DNA of 64,000 nt from Mycobacterium szulgai. Its GTDB lineage: Bacteria > Actinomycetota > Actinomycetes > Mycobacteriales > Mycobacteriaceae. The DNA lies in contig NZ_LQPW01000016.1 of NCBI RefSeq assembly GCF_002116635.1, positions 1-64,000 of the forward strand, read 5' to 3'. The translations under genes were made by a program, and so were the position numbers. Shown here piece after piece: positions 18,193 to 27,318 of this stretch. A model generated the notes under the pieces. The model saw nothing but the letters and a program-made list of their open reading frames with translations. It did no database searches and was not told the origin of the DNA. Position 1 is the stretch's first letter, and the number at the start of each line of letters is the position of its first letter.

Positions 18193-20004
18193 ATGGTAAC
18201 AAGAACAACATTGGCCTCAGCTGCCGCAGCTTTCCTCTTTGTCGCGGTGACCGCGCTGCCCGGATGCACGCCGCGGCCCGAAGGCCCAGGTCCGGCGGCC
18301 GAGAAGTTCTTCGCGGCCCTCGCCGTCGGCGATACGGCGACCGCCGCGCAGCTCAGCGACGACCCCAACGAAGCCCGCCAAGCACTCAACGCGGCGTGGG
18401 CGGGATTGCAGGCCACTCACCTGGACGCGCAGGTGCTCAGCGCAAAGTACGCCGAGGACACGGGCACCGTCGCGTACCGCTTCACCTGGCATCTGCCCAA
18501 GAACCGGACGTGGAGTTACGACGGCCAGCTGAAGATGGCGCGCGACGAGGGGCACTGGCAGGTCCGTTGGGCCACCACCGGGCTGCACCCCAAGCTTGGG
18601 GAGCATCAGACGTTCGCGCTGCGGGCCGATGCGCCGCGGCGCGCATCGGTGAACGAGCTGGGCGGTAGCGACGTGCTGGCGCCGGGCTACCTGTATCACT
18701 ACTCACTGGATGCCACCCAGGCAGGACCCGAGCTGATCGGCACGGCGCACGCGGTGGTGGACGCGCTGCGACCGTTCAACGACACACTGAACGACCCGCA
18801 ACTGCTCGCCGAGACCGCCAGCTCGGCCACGCATCCGCTGGATCTGGTCACGCTGCTTCCCGACGACAGCAACAAGGTCTTCCCGGCGATCGGCAAGCTG
18901 CCCGGCGTCGTGATCACCCCGCAGCCCGAGCTGCTGCCCACCGACCCGAATTTCGCGCCGGTAGTGATGAACGAGGTGAAGAAAGCGGTCGCCGACGAAC
19001 TTGACGGCCAGGCCGGCTGGCGGGTGGTCAGCGTCAACCAGAACGGCGTCGACGTCGCGGTGCTGCACGAGGTCGAGCCATCCCCGGCGCCGTCGGTCTC
19101 GATCACCCTGGACCGGGCCGTCCAAAACGCCGCCCAGCACGCCGTGGACACTCGCGGCGGCAAGGCGATGATCGTCGTGATCAAGCCGTCGACCGGCGAG
19201 ATCCTGGCGATCGCCCAGAACGCGGGCGCCAACGCTGACGGCCCGATCGCCACTACCGGGCTATTCCCACCCGGGTCGACGTTCAAGATGATCACCGCCG
19301 GGGCGGCCGTCGAACGCGATATGGCTACCCCGAACACGATGGTGGGTTGCCCCGGCCACCTGGACATCGGGCACCGGACCATCCCCAACTACGGCGGCTT
19401 CGATCTTGGAGTGGTGCCGCTGTCGCGTGCCTTCGCCAGTTCGTGCAATACCACGTTCGCCGAACTCAGCAGCAAGTTGCCGCCGCGGGGCCTGACCCAG
19501 GCGGCCACCCGCTACGGCATCGGGCTCGACTATCAGGTGGATGGCATCACCACGGTGACCGGTTCGGTACCGCCGACGGTGGATCTGGCCGAGCGCACCG
19601 AGGACGGTTTCGGTCAGGGCAGGGTGCTGGCCAGCCCGTTCGGGATGGCCCTGGTGGCCGCCACGGTCGCGGCCGGCAAGACTCCGGTTCCGCAGCTGAT
19701 CGCCGGCCGGCCCACGACCGTGGACGGCGACAGCACGCCGATCAGCCCGAAGATGATCGACGCGCTGCGGCCGATGATGCGCTTGGTGGTCACCAACGGC
19801 ACCGCCAAGGAGATCGCCGGCTGCGGCGAAATCTTCGGCAAGACCGGTGAAGCCGAGTTTCCGGGCGGGTCGCATTCCTGGTTCGCCGGCTATCGCGGCG
19901 ATCTGGCGTTCGCTGCGCTCATCGTCGGAGGTGGCAGCTCGGAATATGCGGTCCGGATGACCAAGGTGATGCTCGAATCACTGCCGCCGGGCTTTCTGGC
20001 CTAG
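18193..20004 (+). CDS. Penicillin-binding lipoprotein (Rv2864c orthologue)
   Basis: The 603-aa precursor matches Rv2864c in length and almost throughout in sequence as I recall. The lipobox is ALPGC near residue 24. An NTF2-like/MecA N-terminal domain (about 30-150) precedes a dimer domain and the transpeptidase domain (about 300-603). Catalytic motifs are PGSTFKM (Ser nucleophile), SSCNTTF (SxN) and GKTGEAEF (KTG). It should crosslink peptidoglycan outside the membrane. The ATG at 18193 is favoured over an ATG at 18148, because it gives a typical signal peptide. The toxin-antitoxin pair I remember upstream in M. tuberculosis is absent. Confidence 0.95.
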   Translation: MVTRTTLASAAAAFLFVAVTALPGCTPRPEGPGPAAEKFFAALAVGDTATAAQLSDDPNEARQALNAAWAGLQATHLDAQVLSAKYAEDTGTVAYRFTWHLPKNRTWSYDGQLKMARDEGHWQVRWATTGLHPKLGEHQTFALRADAPRRASVNELGGSDVLAPGYLYHYSLDATQAGPELIGTAHAVVDALRPFNDTLNDPQLLAETASSATHPLDLVTLLPDDSNKVFPAIGKLPGVVITPQPELLPTDPNFAPVVMNEVKKAVADELDGQAGWRVVSVNQNGVDVAVLHEVEPSPAPSVSITLDRAVQNAAQHAVDTRGGKAMIVVIKPSTGEILAIAQNAGANADGPIATTGLFPPGSTFKMITAGAAVERDMATPNTMVGCPGHLDIGHRTIPNYGGFDLGVVPLSRAFASSCNTTFAELSSKLPPRGLTQAATRYGIGLDYQVDGITTVTGSVPPTVDLAERTEDGFGQGRVLASPFGMALVAATVAAGKTPVPQLIAGRPTTVDGDSTPISPKMIDALRPMMRLVVTNGTAKEIAGCGEIFGKTGEAEFPGGSHSWFAGYRGDLAFAALIVGGGSSEYAVRMTKVMLESLPPGFLA

Positions 20005-20009
20005 GCCGG

Positions 20010-21425
20010 TTACGGCACGCCGTTGAGCCCCGGCAACCCGTTCTGGCCGAACAGCCGGCCGCCGGTGCCACCGATACCCGGATTGCCCGGCAGTAAGCCG
20101 AGGCCGGCGTTGCCGCCGTTACCGCCGTCGCCGATGAGGTGGGCGTCGCCGCCCCGGCCACCGTCACCGCCGTTGTCGATTCCGGCGACCGACTCTCCGC
20201 CGGCGCCGCCGGCACCGCCGTTGCCGATCAGCCCCGCTTTCCCACCGTGCCCGCCGGCCCCGCCCAGGGCGGTGCCGATCCCGGCGGGCCCGCCGCTGCC
20301 CCCGATCCCGCCGTTACCGAAGAGCCACGCGCCGTTCCCGCCGGCGCCGCCGACGCCTCCGGTGTTCTGGCCGGAACCGGCGGCTCCGCCGGCACCGCCA
20401 TTACCGAACAACCCGATGGCGTTGCCGCCGTTGCCGCCATTCCCGCCGTTGGCATCGCCGATGCCGGCGGGTCCGGCATCACCGCCGGCTCCGCCGTTGC
20501 CGAAGACCACGCCGCCGGTTCCACCGGCCCCGCCGGTGCCCCCGGTGTTGTGACCGGCCCCGCCTGCGCCACCGGCGCCGCCGGTGCCGAACCACCCGCC
20601 CGGCCCGCCGACACCTCCGGTGCCGCCGGCTTGTGCCAACGAAGCTCCGCCGACCCCGCCGGCGCCGCCGGAACTGAACAGCCCACCGGCACCACCGGCT
20701 CCGCCGGAACCGGCCGCGCCGGTTGACGCCTGGCTGCCCAGCCCCCCGGCGCCGCCGGTCCCGGCGGTGCCGAACAGGCCGGCGTTGCCGCCGGCCCCGC
20801 CCGCCCCGCCGTTGAGACCGAACCCGCCGCTGCCGCCGGTCCCGCCGACCCCGAACAGTCCGCCCGTTCCGCCGGCACCGCCGTTGCCGGCCGGGACAGC
20901 GTTAGAACCCCCGCCGTCGCCACCGTGGCCGCCGTTGCCGAACAGCAGGCCGGCCGCGCCGCCTCGGCCGCCGTCCTTGCCGGGCGCACCGGACCCGCCG
21001 GCGCCCCCGTTACCGATCAGGATGCCGGCGTCGGCACCATTGTTTCCCGTTCCCGGGGCGCCGGGTGCGCCGTTTCCGATCAACGGGCGCTGGAACATCG
21101 CGATCGACGGTGCGTTGATCGCGCTGAGCAGGCTCTGTTGGGCGTTAAAGGATTCGGCGGCCGCGTACGCGCCCGAACCCACGCTCATGGCGTGGACAAA
21201 CTGGGTGTGAAACGCCGTAGCCTGGGCGCTGAGCCTCTGGTACGCCTGGGCGTGCGCGCCGAACAGGGCGGCAATGACCGCCGACACTTCGTCGGCCCCG
21301 GCGGCCAGCACCGACGTCGTCGGTAGCGCCGCGGCCGCACTGGCCGCGTTGATCGTTGAGCCGATACTCGCCAAATCGGCGGCCGCCGCGGACACCATTT
21401 CCGGCGTTGCGATTACAAACGACAT
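20010..21425 (-). CDS. PE_PGRS family protein, 471 aa
   Basis: Residues 1-95 are a PE domain ([20 protein letters not shown], then helices with [19 protein letters not shown]), followed by the usual linker [20 protein letters not shown]. From residue 125 to the end it is Gly-Ala repeats of the type GGAGGxGG, with NGG- and LFGNGG units. PE_PGRS proteins are exported to the cell surface by type VII secretion; the specific role is unknown. It converges on the penicillin-binding lipoprotein with a 5-base gap. I do not recall a PE_PGRS gene at this place in M. tuberculosis. Confidence 0.93.
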   Translation of the reverse strand: MSFVIATPEMVSAAAADLASIGSTINAASAAAALPTTSVLAAGADEVSAVIAALFGAHAQAYQRLSAQATAFHTQFVHAMSVGSGAYAAAESFNAQQSLLSAINAPSIAMFQRPLIGNGAPGAPGTGNNGADAGILIGNGGAGGSGAPGKDGGRGGAAGLLFGNGGHGGDGGGSNAVPAGNGGAGGTGGLFGVGGTGGSGGFGLNGGAGGAGGNAGLFGTAGTGGAGGLGSQASTGAAGSGGAGGAGGLFSSGGAGGVGGASLAQAGGTGGVGGPGGWFGTGGAGGAGGAGHNTGGTGGAGGTGGVVFGNGGAGGDAGPAGIGDANGGNGGNGGNAIGLFGNGGAGGAAGSGQNTGGVGGAGGNGAWLFGNGGIGGSGGPAGIGTALGGAGGHGGKAGLIGNGGAGGAGGESVAGIDNGGDGGRGGDAHLIGDGGNGGNAGLGLLPGNPGIGGTGGRLFGQNGLPGLNGVP

Positions 21426-21556
21426 CTGGCGCCTCGCAATACGTGTTGCCGCGCGAGCAAAGGTTCATCGTATCGTCCGTCAGCTGGATCTTCGCCCGGT
21501 TTCAACCCTGTAGCCTGGGGTTTGCTGGATAGCGCGACACGACATCAGGAAAGGCC

Positions 21557-22165
21557 ATGACAGAGACCGGTGGGGACATAGCGGCTCCAATGGCGGCTCC
21601 AATGACATTGCGGGTCTCGGACGCCGACCGCAACGGCACGATGCGCCGCCTGCACAACGCGGTGGCCCTTGGGCTGATCGATATCCACGAGTTCGAGCAG
21701 CGCTCGTCGCGGGTGTCCTTCGCGCGCACTCGCAGCGAGCTGGACGGGCTGGTAGGTGATCTGCCCGGCCCAGGCGCGATCGTCACCTCCGCTGCCGACC
21801 GGGTGGAACTGCGTGGCTGGGCCGGCTCGCTCAAGCGCCAGGGTGCCTGGATGGTGCCCACCCGCCTGTCGCTGGTGCGCCGGCTAGGGTCGATCGAACT
21901 TGACCTCACCAAGGCCCGGTTCGCGGGGCCGGTGGTGGTGATCGAACTCGACATGAAGTTCGGCTCGCTGGACCTGAGATTGCCCGAGGGCGCCAGTGCC
22001 TCCATCGACGACGTCCAAGTCTATGTGGGCAGCGCCAGCGACCGCCGCAAGGACGCCCCGGCCGAGGGAACTCCGCACGTCGTACTGACCGGACAGGTGA
22101 CGTGCGGCTCAGTGGTCATCCGCGGACCGCGGCGGGCGTTACTGCGCCGCCCGCGATTAAGCTAG
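21557..22165 (+). CDS. DUF1707 protein with C-terminal beta domain
   Basis: The 202-aa protein has the DUF1707 signature near residues 18-68: [34 protein letters not shown], then [15 protein letters not shown] second part (about 95-190) resembles the cell-wall-active or LiaF-type beta domain: [40 protein letters not shown]1707 is common in Actinobacteria and its function is unknown. No signal peptide is seen. The stop lies 5 bases before mapB. Confidence 0.8.
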   Translation: MTETGGDIAAPMAAPMTLRVSDADRNGTMRRLHNAVALGLIDIHEFEQRSSRVSFARTRSELDGLVGDLPGPGAIVTSAADRVELRGWAGSLKRQGAWMVPTRLSLVRRLGSIELDLTKARFAGPVVVIELDMKFGSLDLRLPEGASASIDDVQVYVGSASDRRKDAPAEGTPHVVLTGQVTCGSVVIRGPRRALLRRPRLS

Positions 22166-22170
22166 CTGCC

Positions 22171-23028
22171 ATGCCTGCTCGAACCGCGCTTTCCCCCGGC
22201 GTGCTCTCAGCAACGCTGCCGGTGCCCACGTGGATCGCGCGGCCCGAATACGTCGGCAAGTCGACGGCCAAAGAGGGCTCCGAGCCGTGGGTGCAGGAAC
22301 CGGAAGTGATCGAAAAGATGCGCGTCGCCGGCCGCATCGCGGCCGGTGCCCTGGCCGAGGCGGGCAAGGCGGTCGCACCCGGGGTCACCACCGACGAGCT
22401 CGACCGGATCGCCCACGAATACATGGTCGATAACGGTGCCTACCCGTCGACGCTGGGCTACAAGGGATTCCCGAAGTCGTGCTGCACCTCGCTGAACGAG
22501 GTCATCTGCCACGGCATCCCAGACTCGACGGTGATCGAAGACGGTGACATCGTCAACATCGACGTCACGGCCTACATCGACGGCGTGCACGGTGACACCA
22601 ATGCGACCTTTCTGGCCGGCGACGTCTCCGAAGAGCACCGACTGCTGGTGGAACGAACCCGCGAGGCGACGATGCGTGCCATCAATGCCGTCAAGCCCGG
22701 GCGTGCCCTGTCGATCATCGGCCGGGTCATCGAATCGTATGCAAATCGGTTCGGGTACAACGTGGTTCGCGACTTCACCGGTCACGGGATCGGCACCACT
22801 TTCCACAATGGACTGGTGGTGCTGCATTATGACCAGCCCGCGGTGGGGACGATCATTCAGCCGGGCATGACGTTCACCATCGAGCCGATGATCAACCTTG
22901 GCGCCCTGGACTATGAGATCTGGGACGACGGCTGGACCGTGGTCACCCGCGACCGCAAGTGGACCGCTCAATTCGAGCACACGCTGCTGGTCACCGACAC
23001 CGGCGCCGAAATCCTCACGCTGCCGTAA
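22171..23028 (+). CDS. mapB: Methionine aminopeptidase, type Ic
   Basis: MapB removes the N-terminal Met from new proteins using two divalent metals. The 285-aa length equals that of M. tuberculosis MapB. The N-terminal extension contains [16 protein letters not shown], the SH3-ligand-like stretch of type Ic enzymes. Metal ligands lie in [21 protein letters not shown] (two Asp), [13 protein letters not shown] (His), MTFTIEPM (Glu) and [11 protein letters not shown] (Glu). The ATG at 22171 is used; longer in-frame starts overlap the previous gene. Confidence 0.96.
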   Translation: MPARTALSPGVLSATLPVPTWIARPEYVGKSTAKEGSEPWVQEPEVIEKMRVAGRIAAGALAEAGKAVAPGVTTDELDRIAHEYMVDNGAYPSTLGYKGFPKSCCTSLNEVICHGIPDSTVIEDGDIVNIDVTAYIDGVHGDTNATFLAGDVSEEHRLLVERTREATMRAINAVKPGRALSIIGRVIESYANRFGYNVVRDFTGHGIGTTFHNGLVVLHYDQPAVGTIIQPGMTFTIEPMINLGALDYEIWDDGWTVVTRDRKWTAQFEHTLLVTDTGAEILTLP

Positions 23029-23031
23029 CGG

Positions 23032-24531
23032 GTGAGTGGGGCGCTGCTGGTCGCCGGCACCAGCTCTGATGCCGGGAAGTCGGTGGTGGTCGCCGGGCTG
23101 TGCCGGCTGCTGGCGCGCGGCGGGGTCAAGGTCGCGCCGTTCAAGGCGCAGAACATGTCCAACAATTCCGCGGTGACGGTCGAGGGTGGTGAAATCGGCC
23201 GGGCACAGGCGATTCAGGCCCGCGCGGCGGGCCTGGAACCCAGCATGCGGTTCAATCCGATCCTGCTCAAACCCGGCAGCGACCGGACTTCGCAGCTGGT
23301 GATCCGCGGCCACGTCGCCGATTCCGTCACCGCAGCAGGGTATTTCCAGCATCGCGACCGGCTGGCAGCCGTCGTCATGGACGAATTATCCAGCTTAAGA
23401 AGCGAATTCGAGGCGATAATCTGTGAAGGCGCCGGCTCACCAGCCGAAATAAACTTACGTGCAACTGATTTGGCGAATATGGGCCTGGCCAGGGCGGCCA
23501 ACCTGGCGGTCGTTCTGGTTGGCGACATCGACCGCGGCGGACTGCTGGCGCACTTGTTCGGCACCGTCGCCGTCCTCGACCCCGACGATCAGGCGCTGAT
23601 CGCGGGCTTCATCGTCAACAAGTTTCGCGGAGACCCGGCACTGCTGGCGCCGGGCCTGCAGCAGCTACTCGAACGGACCGGCCGCCCCACCTACGGCGTG
23701 CTGCCCTACGCCGAGCAGCTTTGGCTCGATGCCGAAGATTCGCTGTCGGTGGTTGCCCATCGGGTCGTCGGTACCCCCGCGGCGCCGCTCGGTGACCAGT
23801 GGCTGCGGGTGGCGGCGGTTCGCCTGCCAAGGATTTCCAACTCCACCGACGTCGAGGCGCTGGCGTGCGAACCCGGCGTGCTGGTGCGCTGGATCACTGA
23901 CCCCGCCGACCTGGCCGACGCGGATCTGATCGTGCTGCCCGGCAGCAAGGCCACCGTCGCAGACCTGTGCTGGTTGCGCGAACGCGGCTTGGCCGGCGGC
24001 GTCGTCGATCACGCCCGCGCCGGCAAGCCGGTACTGGGTATCTGCGGAGGTTTTCAGATGCTGTGCCGGCAAATCGAAGACACCGTGGAGTCCCGAGCCG
24101 GAGTGGTCGCCGGGCTGGGACTGCTGGATGCCGACGTCGTCTTCGCCGCCGACAAGATTCTGCGTAGCTGGCAACCGCCACTGGCCGGCTACGAAATCCA
24201 TCACGGCCGCATCGGCAGGTGCACCGAGGCGGCGTGGTTCGGTAGCGACGGCGTGCCGCAGGGAATCGTGGGCGACGCGGTCTTCGGTACCCACTGGCAC
24301 GGCCTGCTGGACAACGACGACTTCCGTCGCACTTGGCTCGCTCAGGTTGCCGGGGCCGCCGGCCGGTCCGGCTTCGTCGTCGCCCAGGACGTGAATGTGC
24401 CCGCCCGTCGCGATGCTCAACTGGATCTGATGGCCGATCTGTTGGCATCCCATCTCGACATGGACGCGATTGTCGGCCTGCTTGACGGCCCACCGCCGCG
24501 ACCGCACCTGATCAGCGAGCTGCGCAGGTAG
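23032..24531 (+). CDS. cobQ: Cobyric acid synthase
   Basis: CobQ/CbiP amidates four side chains of adenosyl-cobyrinic acid a,c-diamide in cobalamin synthesis. The 499-aa protein has the ATP-binding N-terminal domain with [30 protein letters not shown] and [11 protein letters not shown]. The C-terminal class-I glutaminase domain has the nucleophile in [11 protein letters not shown] and the triad His in FGTHWHGLL. The start is GTG at 23032, three bases after mapB. In M. tuberculosis cobQ1 is elsewhere as I recall, so its place here differs. More cobalamin genes (cobO, cobB, cysG) lie at 59-62 kb. Confidence 0.94.
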   Translation: MSGALLVAGTSSDAGKSVVVAGLCRLLARGGVKVAPFKAQNMSNNSAVTVEGGEIGRAQAIQARAAGLEPSMRFNPILLKPGSDRTSQLVIRGHVADSVTAAGYFQHRDRLAAVVMDELSSLRSEFEAIICEGAGSPAEINLRATDLANMGLARAANLAVVLVGDIDRGGLLAHLFGTVAVLDPDDQALIAGFIVNKFRGDPALLAPGLQQLLERTGRPTYGVLPYAEQLWLDAEDSLSVVAHRVVGTPAAPLGDQWLRVAAVRLPRISNSTDVEALACEPGVLVRWITDPADLADADLIVLPGSKATVADLCWLRERGLAGGVVDHARAGKPVLGICGGFQMLCRQIEDTVESRAGVVAGLGLLDADVVFAADKILRSWQPPLAGYEIHHGRIGRCTEAAWFGSDGVPQGIVGDAVFGTHWHGLLDNDDFRRTWLAQVAGAAGRSGFVVAQDVNVPARRDAQLDLMADLLASHLDMDAIVGLLDGPPPRPHLISELRR

Positions 24532-24578
24532 AACCTGGGAGCCTCGCGCACCCAACTGATTACCGGTAGCTTGCGTAA

Positions 24579-25142
24579 GTGGCTTCGATGATGACCACAC
24601 TCGACGGATTTCCCGTCCCGGTCGCGGTGACCGGGCCGGATAACGGTGTCGTCGTGGTCTTGCTCGCCGCCGATCAGCGCCCGCTCGCCGCGTATGACGC
24701 GGTCTGCGAGCGCCTGCACACCGCTTCGCTACGCACCATCGTCATCGGCAGTGAGCCGCGACTGACCCCCAAGTCGGTGATCGGCATCCTCGATGCGCTG
24801 AGGGTCGGGTGGGCGGTGCTGGTCGGCGACCGCACCGGCGCCGAGCTGGCCTGGGAATTAGCGGCGACCAGGGTCGGCCGGTTCGTGGGCCTGGTCGTCA
24901 TCGACCGAGGGCATCCACGAGTGCCCGACGTCGACGGCGTGGTACGCGACGCGGACTGTCCACCGGTCGAGGTCAGCACGACCGTTCTGGTGAGCTCGCC
25001 TGCCGTGCGGGCGATCGCTCACGACAGCCAGCGATTCGTCTATGCCGAATACCGGGTGGTGGACCTGCCCGGACGGCGCAACGCGCAAGAGTCGACGGCC
25101 CAGCTCGCCACCGAGATCGTGTTGCGTACCAGCGCCTGGTAG
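24579..25142 (+). CDS. Small alpha/beta-hydrolase-like protein, probably not catalytic
   Basis: The 187-aa protein looks like a shortened alpha/beta hydrolase: PVPVAVTGPDNGVVVVLLAADQRPLAAYDAVCERLH at the N-terminus, then VGWAVLVGDRTGAELAWELAA, which fits the nucleophile elbow, and FVGLVVIDRGHP after it. In the elbow the Ser of GxSxG is replaced by Arg (GDRTG). The protein is shorter than the family norm and has no clear catalytic His. It lies 48 bases after cobQ and just before glnA4, on the same strand. The start may be one of two nearby Met codons. Confidence 0.65.
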   Translation: MASMMTTLDGFPVPVAVTGPDNGVVVVLLAADQRPLAAYDAVCERLHTASLRTIVIGSEPRLTPKSVIGILDALRVGWAVLVGDRTGAELAWELAATRVGRFVGLVVIDRGHPRVPDVDGVVRDADCPPVEVSTTVLVSSPAVRAIAHDSQRFVYAEYRVVDLPGRRNAQESTAQLATEIVLRTSAW

Positions 25143-25196
25143 CTTTCCGGCTGCTGGCCGCGCGGTTGACCACCACCGAATGGTTGACTTGCGGGC

Positions 25197-26546
25197 ATGA
25201 CCGGTCCCGAGTTGGAACAACTGGTCGCTGCCGGTGAGATCGACACCGTCATCGTGGCGTTCACCGACATGCAGGGCCGGCTCGCCGGCAAACGCATCTC
25301 GGGCCGGTTCTTCCTCGACGAAGTGGCCGCCCATGGCGTCGATTGCTGCAGTTATCTGCTGGCTGTCGACGTCGACATGAACACGGTGCCCGGCTATGCG
25401 ATGTCGAGTTGGCAGAGTGGCTACGGCGACATGGTGATGACGCCGGACCTGACCACCCTGCGACTGATTCCGTGGCTGCCCGGCACCGCCCTGGTGATAG
25501 CCGATCTGGTGTGGGCCGACGGCAGCGTGGTCGCCGCCTCGCCGCGCAGCATCCTGCGCCGCCAACTCGATCGGCTCGCCCAACGCGGACTGAGCGCCGA
25601 TGTCGCCACCGAGCTGGAGTTCATAGTCTTCGACCAGCCCTACCGGCAGGCCTGGGCCAGCGGCTACCGCGGGCTGACGCCGGCCAGCGATTACAACATC
25701 GACTACGCGATATCGGGCTCGTCGCGAATGGAGCCGCTGCTGCGCGACATCCGGCTGGGTATGCAGGGAGCGGGACTGCGACTCGAGGCCATCAAGGGCG
25801 AATGCAACCGGGGCCAGCAAGAGCTCGGGTTTCGCTACGACGAGGCGCTGGTCACTTGTGACAACCACGCCATCTACAAGAACGGTGCCAAGGAGATCGC
25901 CGACCAACACGGCAAAAGCCTGACCTTCATGGCGAAATACGATGAGCGCGAAGGCAATAGCTGCCACATCCATCTGTCACTGCGTCGCGAAGACGGGACA
26001 CCGGTGTTCGCCGACGACAGCGGCCCGCACGGCATGTCGCCGACGTTCCGCAGCTTTGTCGCCGGCGTACTGGCCACGCTGCCCGAACTCACCCTGTGCT
26101 ACGCACCGAACATCAACTCCTACAAGCGATTTACCGACGCCAGCTTCGCGCCCACCGCGGTGGCGTGGGGGCTGGACAACCGCACCTGCGCGCTGCGGGT
26201 GGTGGGCCACGGCGCCAGCATCCGGGTGGAATGCCGGGTGCCCGGCGGGGACGTCAACCAGTACCTGGCGGTAGCAGCGCTGATCGCGGCCGGGCTGTAC
26301 GGTATCGAGCGGGGCCTGCAACTATCCGAGCCCTACACCGGAAATGCCTACCAAGCCTCCGACATCGAGCGGCTGCCCGCCACCCTGGCCGACGCCGCGG
26401 CGGCGTTCGAGACGTCAGAAGTGGCCGCCGATGCGTTTGGCGACGATGTTGTCGCGCACTACCTGAACAACGCGCGAGTGGAGCTGGCGGCGTTCAACGC
26501 GGCGGTCACCGATTGGGAGAGGATGCGTGGTTTTGAACGGCTTTAG
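25197..26546 (+). CDS. glnA4: Glutamine-synthetase-family enzyme (GlnA4)
   Basis: The 449-aa protein belongs to the glutamine synthetase fold, but to the type that often gamma-glutamylates other amines. Visible blocks are VIVAFTDMQGRLAGKRISG (N-terminal beta-grasp), ATELEFIVFDQ, KGECNRGQQELGF, GNSCHIHLSL and APNINSYKRF. The block NRTCALRVVG holds the conserved Arg. It overlaps the next gene, a gamma-glutamyl-amine hydrolase type, and precedes an aldehyde dehydrogenase. That order suggests polyamine or ethanolamine-type amine degradation rather than ammonia assimilation. Confidence 0.9.
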   Translation: MTGPELEQLVAAGEIDTVIVAFTDMQGRLAGKRISGRFFLDEVAAHGVDCCSYLLAVDVDMNTVPGYAMSSWQSGYGDMVMTPDLTTLRLIPWLPGTALVIADLVWADGSVVAASPRSILRRQLDRLAQRGLSADVATELEFIVFDQPYRQAWASGYRGLTPASDYNIDYAISGSSRMEPLLRDIRLGMQGAGLRLEAIKGECNRGQQELGFRYDEALVTCDNHAIYKNGAKEIADQHGKSLTFMAKYDEREGNSCHIHLSLRREDGTPVFADDSGPHGMSPTFRSFVAGVLATLPELTLCYAPNINSYKRFTDASFAPTAVAWGLDNRTCALRVVGHGASIRVECRVPGGDVNQYLAVAALIAAGLYGIERGLQLSEPYTGNAYQASDIERLPATLADAAAAFETSEVAADAFGDDVVAHYLNNARVELAAFNAAVTDWERMRGFERL

Positions 26547-27318
26547 GTCCGATGGCGGCGACCCGCAGCGCCCGGCTTCGCCGCGCTTGCGATCGCCGCG
26601 GTGCCGTCCGGTGGTGGGTCTTACGGCTTACCTGGAGCAGGTACAGACCGGAATCTGGGATGTCCCCGCGTGCTATCTGCCCGCTGACTACTTCGAGGGC
26701 GTCAGCATGGCCGGCGGTATCGCTGTATTGCTGCCGCCGCAGCCGGCGGATCCCCAGATCGTCGAATCGCTGCTGGACAGCCTGCACGCCCTGGTGATCA
26801 CCGGCGGTTACGACGTCGACCCGGCTGCCTACGGTCAGCAACCGCACCCGGCCACCGACCAACCCCGAACCGCACGCGACGCTTGGGAATTCGCGTTGCT
26901 CAAAGCGGCGTTGGACCGCGGGCTGCCCGTCCTGGGCATCTGCCGCGGTGCGCAGGTACTCAACGTCGCCCTCGGCGGCACGCTGCACCAGCATCTGCCC
27001 GATGTGCTCGGCCACAGCGGCCATCGGGCCGGCAATGGGGTGTTCACCCGGTTACCGGTGCGCACTGTGCCTGGCACCCGGATCGCCGCACTGATCGGCG
27101 AGTCCGCCGACGTCCCGTGCTACCACCATCAAGCCATCGACAAGGTCGCCGACGGCCTGGTCGTCAGCGCGGGGGATATCGACGGCGTGGTCGAGGCGCT
27201 GGAACTGCCCGGCGACAGGTTTGCAATTGCGGTGCAATGGCATCCGGAGAAGTCGCTGGACGACCTACGGCTGTTCACCGCGCTGGTCGACGCGGCCCAG
27301 TCGTACGCGGACCGATGA
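26527..27318 (+). CDS. Class-I glutamine-amidotransferase-like hydrolase, PuuD type (Rv2859c orthologue)
   Basis: PuuD-type enzymes hydrolyse gamma-glutamyl-amine intermediates. The 263-aa protein has LVITGGYDVDPAAYG, the nucleophile Cys in PVLGICRGAQVLNVALGGTL, YHHQAID and the triad His-x-Glu in AVQWHPEKSLDD. The GTG at 26527 overlaps glnA4 by 20 bases. Residues about 8-25 ([18 protein letters not shown]) come from one copy of the 54-bp repeat that is also found inverted in dxr. The M. tuberculosis protein, as I recall, has several tandem copies at the same place. Confidence 0.9.
   Translation: MVLNGFRSDGGDPQRPASPRLRSPRCRPVVGLTAYLEQVQTGIWDVPACYLPADYFEGVSMAGGIAVLLPPQPADPQIVESLLDSLHALVITGGYDVDPAAYGQQPHPATDQPRTARDAWEFALLKAALDRGLPVLGICRGAQVLNVALGGTLHQHLPDVLGHSGHRAGNGVFTRLPVRTVPGTRIAALIGESADVPCYHHQAIDKVADGLVVSAGDIDGVVEALELPGDRFAIAVQWHPEKSLDDLRLFTALVDAAQSYADR
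26548..26601 (-). repeat. Inverted copy of the 54-bp dxr repeat
   Basis: Read on the minus strand this stretch matches the dxr unit over GGCGATCGCAAGCGCGGCGA and the following AGCCGGGCG, then diverges slightly. It begins one base after the glnA4 stop and lies in the first codons of the amidotransferase gene, where it is translated as an 18-residue insert. Confidence 0.85.

Noticed and set aside
20010..21100. Possible CRISPR array from the regular repeats
   Set aside because: The repeats are coding GGAGGxGG units without unique spacers or a cas gene.
20023..21210. Long plus-strand proline-rich frames opposite the first PE_PGRS gene
   Set aside because: They are the complement of GGC-rich Gly-Ala repeats; no start signal or domain, and the minus strand has a complete PE domain.
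27222..27240. TGCAATTGCGGTGCAA as a further nickel-type box
   Set aside because: It is a direct repeat inside a coding region with wrong spacing and no inverted symmetry.
26883..27314. N-terminal extension of the aldehyde dehydrogenase to 600 residues
   Set aside because: It reads the amidotransferase gene in another frame; the ALDH is full length from 27315.
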